From contig JAAYZP010000398.1 in NCBI GenBank assembly GCA_012514785.1, positions 1 through 8,749 of the forward strand: a DNA stretch of 8,749 nt, written 5' to 3'. Each line of letters starts with the position of its first letter. Position 1 is the first letter of the stretch. Position numbers and translations under genes: made by a program. Below the pieces are notes generated by a model. It saw only the letters and a list, made by a program, of their open reading frames with translations. It searched no databases and was not told the DNA's origin. This DNA comes from Propionibacterium sp. (GTDB lineage: Bacteria > Actinomycetota > Actinomycetes > Propionibacteriales > Propionibacteriaceae). This document shows, in pieces, positions 1 through 5,739 of this stretch.

Positions 1-231
1 CGCCGGGCGTCAGCCCTGCGGCGTGGCGGTTCCTGAGCTTGCGGGTGAGGAACGAACCCGTGATGGTCGAAGGGTCGAAACCACCCCGGACGTGAGCAGG
101 GACTAGATTCCAGCGACCGTCGAGGGTGGTTTCGACCATCGCCAGCTCCTTCGTCGCGGGCGAGCTCAACCATCAAGTGGTGCCGGGCTTCATTGCTGGT
201 TGAGCCGGAAGGGGTGGTCATCCTTCGGGGT
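1..231. other. Non-coding, repeat-bearing intergenic stretch
   Basis: No convincing gene is visible. On the plus strand the three frames entering from the left edge stop by about position 105, and none shows a recognisable domain. What can be seen is inverted-repeat structure: two copies of one repeat facing each other (34-86 and 124-168) and a 9-bp hairpin arm pair, GCTCAACCA at 164-172 and TGGTTGAGC at 197-205. It may be the far side of a neighbouring gene's 3' region that has collected dispersed repeats. A short partial coding end at the left edge cannot be excluded. Confidence 0.5.
34..168. repeat. Inverted pair of a ~45-53 bp intergenic repeat
   Basis: Copy 1 reads on the plus strand from TGAGCTTGC (34) to ACCACCC (86). 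Copy 2 reads on the minus strand from TGAGCTCGC (168) down to 124. Their first 28 positions match at 18 sites without gaps. After that they share GATGGTCGAA and ACCACCC exactly, but copy 1 carries 8 extra bases that make a near-tandem GGTCGAAG/GGTCGAAA. The best-conserved piece is GGTCGAAACCACCC (73-86) against its reverse complement (124-137). This looks like a dispersed intergenic repeat present as two diverged inverted copies; family membership cannot be decided from one window. Confidence 0.6.
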
Positions 232-401
232 TGTTCGCGATCGACCGCCAGAGCAAATTTGCGGTGCCGTTTCCTACGAAACCGTGATCGAGTGGTCGAT
301 CACGAACACTGCGACCTCCCGTCGTGTTCGCGATCGACCACTCGATCGCGGTTTTTGCGTTTTCGGGGGTGCAGGATGCGTCTGGCGGTCGATCGCGAAC
401 A
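232..401. repeat. 170-bp symmetric palindromic element (possible MITE or REP-like cluster)
   Basis: The ends are a perfect 21-bp inverted repeat (232-252 and 381-401) beginning TGTTCGCGATCGACC. Inside is a second inverted repeat of 29 bp (281-309 and 324-352) with two mismatches. Both pairs are centred on the same point (316.5), with 28 unpaired bases on each side between arms and a 14-nt centre (310-323). All four arms share the core TGTTCGYGATCGACC in alternating orientation. The two inner arms are themselves 9-bp hairpins with 4-nt loops (283-304 and 329-350). The design resembles a miniature inverted-repeat element or a cluster of REP-type hairpins. No clear target-site duplication is seen at the edges, and no transposase is present here. 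Confidence 0.8.
329..363 (+). terminator. Intrinsic-terminator-like hairpin inside the palindromic element
   Basis: The stem CGCGATCGA / TCGATCGCG (9 bp, loop CCAC) is followed on the plus strand by GTTTTTGCGTTTT, a good T-rich tail. The related hairpin at 283-304, read on the minus strand, is followed by GTTTCG, so the element could stop transcription from both sides. That includes transcripts leaving the lipoprotein gene that ends at 456. The shape is seen directly; terminator activity is inferred. Confidence 0.45.
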
Positions 402-455
402 GTTTCGATGATTGCCCACCCGGGGTGCGCTCAGCGCGGAGCAGCCGCCTACGGC

Positions 456-1208
456 TCAGCCCCGGGCGACGGCGCGGAGGAAGCCGTGCCAACCCTCCCC
501 GTCGGACAGCGGCGACGTCAGCCCCGCCGCCGACTGCACCTGCCGCACCGCGTCGCGGGTCTGGCCGTCGTAGTCCCCGGTGGGCTCGACGTCGAGGCCG
601 AACACGTGTCGGCAGGCGTGCTGCACCACCTGCACCTGGGTGCCGGAGCGCGGGTTGAAGCGGGTGAGGTCGTCGCCGGAGACCATGTTGTCGACGTGGA
701 TGTGGTTGTGGTGCGTTGCGTTGTAGGGGTAGGCGAGCGTGTAGCCGAAGTGGAGGTGCAGCGACGCGGCCAGCCGCCAGTAGTCGCGGAGCCTCCCGTC
801 GGTACCGGGCGACCACCGGTCGTAGCGAAGCGAGACTTCGCCACCCTCGTGCGCGATGGAGGAGATGTCGAATGCCTGCCCGATCTGGTGGTACGACCCG
901 CACCGGTCCACGTACGCCCCGAAGCTCGTCACCGACGTGATCGCGCCCAGGCCGCTGAGCCCCACCCACTCGTCGGCCCACCCCTCCAGCCGGGCCAGGA
1001 AGTCGGGCTCGGCGCGCATCGTCGTCGGCTCGCCGCTGGTGTCGTAGACGAGCTGCCCGCCGCCGACGGTGTCGAAGGGCACCAGTTCGCCCGGTGTCCG
1101 GCAGGTGTCGCCACCGCCGCCCGGGGAGCCGGGCAGCTCCGGGGATCCGACGCAGCCGACCAGCAGGGCCAGCGTGGCGCCGGTGAGGAGCGCGCGCCTC
1201 GTCGTCAT
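456..1208 (-). CDS. Lipoprotein with M15/extensin-like zinc peptidase core and peptidoglycan-binding-like tail
   Basis: The product has 250 residues and an ATG start at 1208. This start gives a typical signal peptide with a TRRALL motif, hydrophobic residues to about 18, and a lipobox LVGC (Cys19), so the protein should be anchored outside the membrane. Upstream codons in the same frame lack signal features and run through the riboswitch, so they are excluded. Residues 105-114 (SYHQIGQAFD) give the His107/Asp114 pattern of M15-type and extensin-like zinc peptidases, and HNHIH at 167-171 supplies the further histidine. Residues about 205-230 (PTGDYDGQTRDAVRQVQ) resemble a PG_binding_1 repeat. 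The likely role is cell-wall peptide cleavage or remodelling at the envelope; the substrate is unknown. The Zn-ligand assignment rests on motif resemblance, and a degenerate binding protein is the alternative. It is divergent from the riboswitch operon. Confidence 0.75.
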   Translation of the reverse strand: MTTRRALLTGATLALLVGCVGSPELPGSPGGGGDTCRTPGELVPFDTVGGGQLVYDTSGEPTTMRAEPDFLARLEGWADEWVGLSGLGAITSVTSFGAYVDRCGSYHQIGQAFDISSIAHEGGEVSLRYDRWSPGTDGRLRDYWRLAASLHLHFGYTLAYPYNATHHNHIHVDNMVSGDDLTRFNPRSGTQVQVVQHACRHVFGLDVEPTGDYDGQTRDAVRQVQSAAGLTSPLSDGEGWHGFLRAVARG

Positions 1209-1214
1209 GGCCCC

Positions 1215-1242
1215 AGAATAGTGCTGGTAGGGTTGCGGACAA
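1215..1242 (-). promoter_or_regulatory. Probable leaderless promoter of the lipoprotein gene
   Basis: Read on the minus strand, TTGTCC (1242-1237) and TATTCT (1220-1215) are separated by 16 nt and fit sigma-70-type -35 and -10 boxes. The ATG starts 7 nt after the -10 box, where transcription should begin, and no Shine-Dalgarno sequence fits in the six intervening bases (GGGGCC). A leaderless mRNA is therefore likely, as is common in actinobacteria. Confidence 0.5.
1225..1233 (+). promoter_or_regulatory. Candidate extended -10 promoter of the riboswitch operon
   Basis: TGG-TAGGGT has the TGn extension and the TAnnnT pattern, and it lies about 8 nt before the first helix of the FMN riboswitch, where the transcript should begin. 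No good -35 box is seen. It overlaps the divergent lipoprotein promoter (1215-1242), so the two polymerases would compete for the same DNA. Confidence 0.4.
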
Positions 1243-1371
1243 GTATTCCGGGGTCGGTGAAAATCCGAGCCGGCGGTATAGCCCGCGACCCGCGAGACGC
1301 GCACAGCGTCGAGCGGCTGACTTGATGGAACTCCAGGGCCGACAGTCACAGTCTGGATGGGAGGAATGCGA
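1241..1371 (+). ncRNA. FMN riboswitch (RFN element)
   Basis: The conserved RFN blocks appear in order: GGTGAAAATCCGA (1256-1268), GGCGGTATAG (1272-1281), CCGACAGT (1339-1346) and AGTCTGGATGGGAG (1350-1363). The closing helix P1 pairs GTATTCC (1243-1249) with GGAATGC (1363-1369), with one G-U pair. Known RFN elements bind FMN and switch off riboflavin synthesis or uptake genes when FMN is plentiful. A strong hairpin follows at 1375-1400 (10-bp stem, loop TCTCGT) without a T-run. Whether control acts on transcription or translation is therefore not obvious; the ribosome site GAAGGA lies at 1427-1432. Confidence 0.95.
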
Positions 1372-1374
1372 ACC

Positions 1375-1400
1375 GTCTGTACGCTCTCGTGCGTGCAGAC
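1375..1400 (+). promoter_or_regulatory. Expression-platform hairpin of the FMN riboswitch
   Basis: GTCTGTACGC (1375-1384) pairs with GCGTGCAGAC (1391-1400), including one G-U pair, around the loop TCTCGT. It starts 5 nt after the closing helix of the aptamer and sits between it and the start codon at 1438. There is no U-tract, so it is not a classical terminator. It may act with Rho, or in an alternative fold around the ribosome site. Confidence 0.5.
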
Positions 1401-1437
1401 ACTTGGTGAGCACCCCGGACCGAACTGAAGGACTGGG

Positions 1438-2241
1438 ATGGCCGCTCGCTTCTGGGTTCCGTTCCCGGCGCGCACGTATCCACGCACCCGCGTCGAGCGA
1501 CTCGTCGTGCCCGCCGTGGCGTTCGCCGTCGCCATCGCCGCCTGGTACGCGCTCAGCCTCGTCCTCCCGCCGCTGCTCCTGCCGAGCCCGTTCGACGTCG
1601 CCGTCCGGGTCGTGCGCCAGGCCGCCTCCGGGCTCGCCTGGGACTACCTGCTGCCCACCATCATCCCCGCGATCCTCGGCGTGGCCATCGCCATCGTCGC
1701 CTCGCTGACGCTCGGCATCCTCTCCGCACACTCCCGCGTGCTCGCGGCCATCTTCGAGCCCTTCGTCGCGCTGTCGCAGACCGTCCCGCTCGTCGCGCTC
1801 GCACCCCTGCTGGTGCTCTGGCTCGGCTACGGCGCCGTGCCCATCGCGGTGCTGTGCGCGAACGTCGCGTTCTTCCCGATGATCACCACCACCATCGTGG
1901 GCTTCCGCCGCCTCGACATGCGCCCGGTCGAGGCCGCCATGCTCGACGGCGCCGGCAGCATCCAGCGGCTCGTGCACATCGAGCTGCCCATGGCCGCACC
2001 CGCCATCCTCGCCGGGATGCGCGCCGGCTCGGCGCTCGGCATGACGGGCGCGATCGTAGGCGAGTTCGTCATGGGCGGCACCGGGTTGGGCACGCTGCTC
2101 ACCCTCTCGCGCCAGGCCTCCGACACCACCGGCGTGTTCACCGTGATCTTCTGGATCAGCGCAGCCGCGATGGTCCTCTATCTACTCTTCGCCGCCGCCG
2201 AGCAGGCCGCGTCGAACAGACTCCAAGGAGAAGGACAATGA
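1438..2241 (+). CDS. ABC transporter permease, probable riboflavin uptake (RibX-like)
   Basis: The product has 267 residues. The ATG at 1438 follows GAAGGA by 5 nt. It is an integral membrane permease of the BPD_transp_1 (SsuC/ThiX-like) family, with about six hydrophobic segments near residues 22-44, 73-97, 103-130, 133-155, 189-210 and 233-255. The cytoplasmic EAA loop (165-184) has EAA, a central Gly and a closing ELP, the site that docks the ATPase. An FMN riboswitch in front and an NMT1-type binding protein behind match the RibXY riboflavin transporters predicted by comparative genomics, so riboflavin or a related flavin is the likely cargo. Family membership alone would equally allow thiamine precursors or sulfonates; the riboswitch decides. 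It overlaps the next gene by 4 nt (ATGA), indicating coupled translation. Confidence 0.88.
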   Translation: MAARFWVPFPARTYPRTRVERLVVPAVAFAVAIAAWYALSLVLPPLLLPSPFDVAVRVVRQAASGLAWDYLLPTIIPAILGVAIAIVASLTLGILSAHSRVLAAIFEPFVALSQTVPLVALAPLLVLWLGYGAVPIAVLCANVAFFPMITTTIVGFRRLDMRPVEAAMLDGAGSIQRLVHIELPMAAPAILAGMRAGSALGMTGAIVGEFVMGGTGLGTLLTLSRQASDTTGVFTVIFWISAAAMVLYLLFAAAEQAASNRLQGEGQ

Positions 2242-3197
2242 TTGGACGCCGAGAGCTCTTCCTCGCCGGCGGCGCCGCGACGCTGCTGGCCGCCGGATGC
2301 GCCGACCCCGACGACCCGGCCGCACCGAGCCCGACGTCGAGCCCCACGGCCGGGGCATCGCCGAACGGGAAGGTCACCGTCGGGCTCACCTACATCCCCA
2401 ACGTGCAGTTCTGCGCCTTCTACCTCGGCATCAAGGAGGGCCTCTTCGACGGCGTCGACGTCGAGGTCCGCCACCACGGCGAGCAGGAGGACCTCTTCGG
2501 CGCGCTGATCCGCGGCCAGGAGCAGATCGTGTTCGCCTCCGCCGACGAAGCGGTCGTGGCCGGCCAGGGGCTGACGACGGTGGCCACCAGCTACCAGCAG
2601 TACCCCGTGGAGGTGCTGTTCCTGGGCGAGGCCACCAGCCTCGACGACCTGCGCGGCAAGACGCTCGGCATCCCGGGCCGCTTCGGCACCAGCTACTACG
2701 CTGCCCTCGTCGCCCTCGACTCGGCCGGCCTCACCGAGGACGACGTCGAGCTCCAGGACATCGGCTTCACCCAGGTCTCCGCGATGGCGACGGCGAAGGT
2801 GGACGCGATCATCGGCTTCGCCAACAACGAGTACGTGCAGCTGCAGCTGATGGACATCCCCGTCTCCACCGTGCCGATCGCCGACCCGCCCGTGCTCGTG
2901 GGCGCCGGCCTCATCACCACGCAGGAACTCAGCCAGGACCCGGCGACGAAGGCCGTCGTCGAGGGCCTGCTGGCCGCGGAGCGGCGCGCCATCGAGGACC
3001 CGCAGGCCGCGCTCGTCGCCACCCAGGAGTTCGTGCCCGCGCTGGCCGACCCCACGCAGATGGAGATGGCCGAGCGCGTGCTGGAGGCGACGTCGAAACT
3101 CTGGCTGGACGACGCCGGCGAGGTGAGCGTCGACGTCGACCAGGCGGCGATGCAGCGCATGGAGGCGTTCCTGACGGCACAGGGGTTCGTCGCCTGA
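2238..3197 (+). CDS. Substrate-binding lipoprotein of the riboflavin ABC transporter (RibY-like, NMT1/THI5 family)
   Basis: The product has 319 residues. The start at 2238 is fixed by AAGGAG (2225-2230, 7-nt spacing) and by a signal peptide with lipobox LAAGC (Cys21). GRRELFL near the start is also Tat-like, so export route is open. A Pro/Ser/Thr-rich linker (24-43) tethers the domain. Residues 51-70 contain TYIPNVQFCAFYLGIKEGLF, which fits the NMT1/ThiY signature (PNxQF followed by a GxF-type end). The rest follows the two-lobed periplasmic-binding fold. It should capture the ligand outside the cell and hand it to the permease encoded just upstream. No ATPase gene follows; the next gene is on the opposite strand and its stop lies 4 nt away. 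ThiY-like specificity for pyrimidines is the main alternative, disfavoured by the FMN riboswitch. Confidence 0.85.
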   Translation: MIGRRELFLAGGAATLLAAGCADPDDPAAPSPTSSPTAGASPNGKVTVGLTYIPNVQFCAFYLGIKEGLFDGVDVEVRHHGEQEDLFGALIRGQEQIVFASADEAVVAGQGLTTVATSYQQYPVEVLFLGEATSLDDLRGKTLGIPGRFGTSYYAALVALDSAGLTEDDVELQDIGFTQVSAMATAKVDAIIGFANNEYVQLQLMDIPVSTVPIADPPVLVGAGLITTQELSQDPATKAVVEGLLAAERRAIEDPQAALVATQEFVPALADPTQMEMAERVLEATSKLWLDDAGEVSVDVDQAAMQRMEAFLTAQGFVA

Positions 3198-3201
3198 CCG
3201 T

Positions 3202-4041
3202 CTACGCGGGCCGGCCTTCGCGGGCGAGCGCGAGCAGCGCCGTCGTCAGGTCGGCCAGGAACCGCTCCCGGGGCGCCTCGTCGAGGGCGTCGAGTGACAG
3301 GTAGGGGTTGAGGTCCTCGAGCTCCACCAGGAGCAGGTCGCCGTCCGCGGTGCGGCACCCGTCGATCCGCTGGATGCCGTGCGTGATGTCGTTCCACTCG
3401 ACGAAGCTGCGGGCGAAGCGCAGGTCATCCTCGGTGGGTTCGTAGGGGACGAGCTCCCACCGTCGGCCGTGGTCGGGGGCGTGCAGCGCGTACTGGAACG
3501 TGTGGCCGACGAAGAAGAACGAGACCTCGTAGCGGATCGCCACCTCCGGCTGGATCAGTACGTCGGCCTCGCCCAGCTCGCGGATCGCGGCCTCGTCGAG
3601 CACGCGCAGGCCGAGCGAATCGGCGCCGAGTTTCGGCTTGACGACGTAGCGCGACGACGCGGGTAGCCGCCCCAGCGCGCCGGGATCGTCCACGGTGGGG
3701 ATGACGGGATAGCCGGCGTCGAACAGGTCCAGCAGGTACTGCTTCCCGAGCATGTCGCCCTTGCCCGTGAGGTCGTTGAAGACCCGCGCGCCGGTGGCGA
3801 GCGCGTGCTCGCGGAACGCTTGGTACTCGCGCCAGTGGTGGATCGCGGGGCCGCTGTTGCGCACGAGGACGACGTCGAACCCGCCCATGAGCGCCACGGC
3901 GTCCAGCGGGTGGCAGGTGGCGACGTCGAACGTCTCGCGCAGCCGGGATGCCAGGAAGATGTCCTCGTCGCCGTAGCGGCGGCCGCGGGCGGGATACGTC
4001 GGGTCCGAGACCAGGAGGACGCTGGGGCGGGGAGCGGTCAT
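3202..4041 (-). CDS. ATP-grasp domain protein (RimK/glutathione synthase-like), substrate unknown
   Basis: The product has 279 residues with an ATG start at 4041 and only a weak ribosome site. The N-terminal part (7-60) looks like a small Rossmann-type preATP-grasp region with DxxxLVRNSG (56-64). The ATP-binding segment is YVVKPKLGADSLGLRVL (132-148) with Lys135 and Lys137. IQPEVAIRYEVSFFFVG (163-179) fits the usual hinge and adenine region. LLLVELEDLNPYLSL (236-250) carries the Glu240, Glu242 and Asn245 that would bind Mg-ATP. ATP-grasp enzymes join a carboxylate to an amine or thiol through an acyl-phosphate; the substrate here cannot be read from sequence. It lies 25 nt downstream of the membrane protein gene on the same strand, so the two may be co-transcribed. 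It converges with ribY with a 4-nt gap, leaving no room for a terminator. Confidence 0.72.
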   Translation of the reverse strand: MTAPRPSVLLVSDPTYPARGRRYGDEDIFLASRLRETFDVATCHPLDAVALMGGFDVVLVRNSGPAIHHWREYQAFREHALATGARVFNDLTGKGDMLGKQYLLDLFDAGYPVIPTVDDPGALGRLPASSRYVVKPKLGADSLGLRVLDEAAIRELGEADVLIQPEVAIRYEVSFFFVGHTFQYALHAPDHGRRWELVPYEPTEDDLRFARSFVEWNDITHGIQRIDGCRTADGDLLLVELEDLNPYLSLDALDEAPRERFLADLTTALLALAREGRPA

Positions 4042-4066
4042 GGGCGCCAGTGTCCCACGTCGACGC

Positions 4067-4465
4067 TCAGTCCTTCGGCGGCTTCGGTTTGAAGATCAGG
4101 GCGCCGATGATCGGCGGCAGCAGGGCGACGACGTAGACGCCCAACGCGTCCGGCAGCAGGGGGCCCAGCAGCAGCATGATGGGCCCGGCAGCGAGGATCG
4201 CCACGAGCAGCCACGCGAGCCCCAGCCGTAGCTTCAGGCACACGAACACGACGATCGCGCCCCCGACGACGACCCCCAGCGCGCCGTGCACCAGGTAGGG
4301 CGGCACCTCGAGCGGGTCGTAGACGTACTGCGGGTCGGGGTTCATCCATTCCCAGATCTTGATGCCCACCATCGCGCCGGCGGGGATGAGGAGCCACAGC
4401 ACGAGTGCGGTCATCACCCACAGGACGACGGCCTTCGGATCACGCCAGGTGTTGCTTCGAGCCAC
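4067..4465 (-). CDS. Small four-helix membrane protein of unknown function
   Basis: The product has 132 residues and reads from GTG at 4465. The next in-frame ATG (codon 18) would cut into the first membrane segment, so GTG is preferred; AGGGTGA just upstream is a modest ribosome site. Hydrophobic segments lie near residues 12-35, 58-77, 81-101 and 107-125, and the tail is short and basic (KPKPPKD). An aromatic and acidic loop (37-55, WEWMNPDPQYVYDPLE) separates the first two. I do not recognise the family. Its position suggests a transcription unit with the ATP-grasp gene; its role is unknown. Confidence 0.7.
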   Translation of the reverse strand: MARSNTWRDPKAVVLWVMTALVLWLLIPAGAMVGIKIWEWMNPDPQYVYDPLEVPPYLVHGALGVVVGGAIVVFVCLKLRLGLAWLLVAILAAGPIMLLLGPLLPDALGVYVVALLPPIIGALIFKPKPPKD

Positions 4466-4491
4466 GCCGTCACCCTACCCGTCGGATCAGA

Positions 4492-4527
4492 CCCGGAAGT
4501 TGTACCGTCTGCGGTTCAACTTCCGGG
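4492..4527 (-). terminator. Long hairpin between acuI-like gene and membrane protein gene
   Basis: CCCGGAAGTTG (4492-4502) pairs perfectly with CAACTTCCGGG (4517-4527). After one T-T mismatch the stem continues with ACCG/CGGT around the loop TCTG. It begins 12 nt beyond the stop of the reductase gene and ends 26 nt before the GTG of the next gene. No T-run follows, so it could be a tail-less actinobacterial terminator, an RNA-stabilising stem, or a palindromic operator (GGAAGTTG...CAACTTCC) for the downstream pair of genes. Confidence 0.55.
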
Positions 4528-4539
4528 AGTGATGGCCGT

Positions 4540-5511
4540 CTACGCGCCGATCTCGACCAGCGTGCGGCCGTGCCGCTTGCCCGCCAGCAGCTCCTCGCCG
4601 GCGGCGATCACGCCGTCGAGGCCGATGCGGGTGGTCATGGAGTCCAGGAGGTCGACGTCGACGCCGCGGGCCAGCATGCGCCACGCGTCGACGCGGTCCT
4701 CGTGGCTGGCCCACACGGAGTCGATGCCCGCGAGCGTCACGCCGCGCAGGATGAACGGCATCACCGTCGTCGGCAGGTCGTGCGAGCCGGCCAGGCCGCA
4801 GGCGGTGACAAATCCGCCGGGCATGGTGCGGGCGATCGCGTTGGCGAGGATCTCGCCGCCGACGGTGTCCACCACGCCCGCGTACGTCGCCTTCTGCAGC
4901 GGCCTGCCCGAGCCCTCCAGCTCGGCGCGGGCCACGATGGTGTCGGCCCCCAGGCCGCGCAGGTAGTCGCCCAGCTCGTCGGGGCGGCCGGTGAGCGCGG
5001 TGATCTCGAACCCCGCGGCGTCGAGGAGCATCGTCGCCACGGAGCCGACGCCGCCCGTCGCGCCGGTCACGAGCACCGGCCCCTGGTCGGGCGTGGCGCC
5101 CTCCATCACCAGCCGCAGCACCGACAGCGCCGCGGTGTAGCCCGCGGTGCCGAGCGCGCCCGCGCGTTCCGGGGTGAGCTCGTCGGGGAGCGCGACGGCG
5201 AGGTCGCCGTCGACGCGGGCCGTCGTCGCGAACCCTCCGTGCTTCGTCTCGGAGAGCCCGGCGCCGTTCAGCACCAGCCAGTCGCCCGGCTTCCAGCGCT
5301 CGTCGGCCGACTCCCGCACCCTGCCGACGACGTCGATGCCGGCCACCAGCGGGTGGGCGCGCGCCACCCCCGGCTTCCCCGTGACGGCGAGCCCGTCCTT
5401 GTAGTTCATGTCGGAATACGCCACGTCGACGGTGAGCGGAGCGTCCCCCAGGAACGCCTCGTCGATGGTTTCGAGGGCCACACCCTCATCACGGACCACG
5501 ATTGCTTGCAT
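4540..5511 (-). CDS. NADPH-dependent acrylyl-CoA reductase-like MDR oxidoreductase (AcuI/YhdH family)
   Basis: The product has 323 residues, close to the usual family length. The ATG at 5511 is preceded by AGGA at 7-nt spacing. It belongs to the zinc-free medium-chain reductases. YSDMNYKDGLAVTG (32-45) is a hallmark of the YhdH/AcuI branch, GLSETKHGGFA (85-95) follows, and VTGATGGVG (148-156) is the NADPH-binding loop. No structural or catalytic zinc cysteine cluster is seen. Characterised AcuI enzymes reduce acrylyl-CoA to propionyl-CoA with NADPH in the cytoplasm. The divergent CoA-transferase gene, which would use propionyl-CoA, fits this role. YhdH-type proteins are also annotated as quinone oxidoreductases, so the exact substrate is an inference. 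Confidence 0.82.
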   Translation of the reverse strand: MQAIVVRDEGVALETIDEAFLGDAPLTVDVAYSDMNYKDGLAVTGKPGVARAHPLVAGIDVVGRVRESADERWKPGDWLVLNGAGLSETKHGGFATTARVDGDLAVALPDELTPERAGALGTAGYTAALSVLRLVMEGATPDQGPVLVTGATGGVGSVATMLLDAAGFEITALTGRPDELGDYLRGLGADTIVARAELEGSGRPLQKATYAGVVDTVGGEILANAIARTMPGGFVTACGLAGSHDLPTTVMPFILRGVTLAGIDSVWASHEDRVDAWRMLARGVDVDLLDSMTTRIGLDGVIAAGEELLAGKRHGRTLVEIGA

Positions 5512-5739
5512 GCGCCCATCCTAGGTCCGGACCGTTGCAGGGCCCGCGCGCGCGACATGAAAGACTGGACCGTAAAGAATGGACCGCAGCCGCAGGGAAG
5601 CAGTCCGGTACCGATCGACTGGTTCATTACCACTTGTGGGAGATTCATGCCAGACTCTGAACGTGCCGATGGTTTGTCGAGACTACTCTCGTAAAGCGGC
5701 CCGGGTGACGATGAAGACCCCTGAATAGGAGAAAAGTAG
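5512..5739. promoter_or_regulatory. Shared divergent regulatory region of the reductase and CoA-transferase genes
   Basis: This 228-nt stretch is less GC-rich than the genes around it. It holds two exact palindromes, GGTCCGGACC (5524-5533, 12 nt before the reductase start) and CGGTACCG (5606-5613). The latter sits inside weak arms CAGTC (5601-5605) and GACTG (5617-5621). CCAC-TT-GTGG (5630-5639) is another short dyad. TACTCT at 5684-5689 is a possible -10 box for the CoA-transferase, lacking a good -35. TGGACCG also recurs at 5566 and 5580. A 45-codon frame (5557-5694) has no ribosome site and is probably not a gene. No known riboswitch is recognised. Confidence 0.4.

Noticed and set aside
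232..401. A CRISPR array, because of repeated TGTTCGCGATCGACC cores
   Set aside because: The copies alternate in orientation and form one nested palindrome. There are no direct repeats with unique, regular spacers and no cas genes.
225..410. Target-site duplication flanking the 170-bp element
   Set aside because: The bases outside the 21-bp arms (GGGGT on the left, GTTTC on the right) give no convincing direct repeat.
193..658. Plus-strand frames over the palindromic element
   Set aside because: They read through inverted repeats and the antisense of the lipoprotein gene; the products are Arg/Pro-rich without motifs.
274..1977. A 567-codon open frame on the minus strand across the lipoprotein, riboswitch and permease region
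   Set aside because: It runs through the FMN riboswitch and opposite a clear permease gene, and its product is a low-complexity Arg/Ala/His/Gly mix. It is a GC-rich shadow frame.
4405..5694. A 429-codon plus-strand frame opposite the reductase gene
   Set aside because: Low-complexity Arg/Ala/Gly/Val product antisense to a clear MDR reductase; no ribosome site or domain.
5557..5694. A 45-codon small ORF (MKDWTVKNG...) in the leader of the CoA-transferase gene
   Set aside because: No ribosome site precedes its ATG and its third positions are not G/C-biased as in real genes here. It is kept only as a remote leader-peptide possibility.
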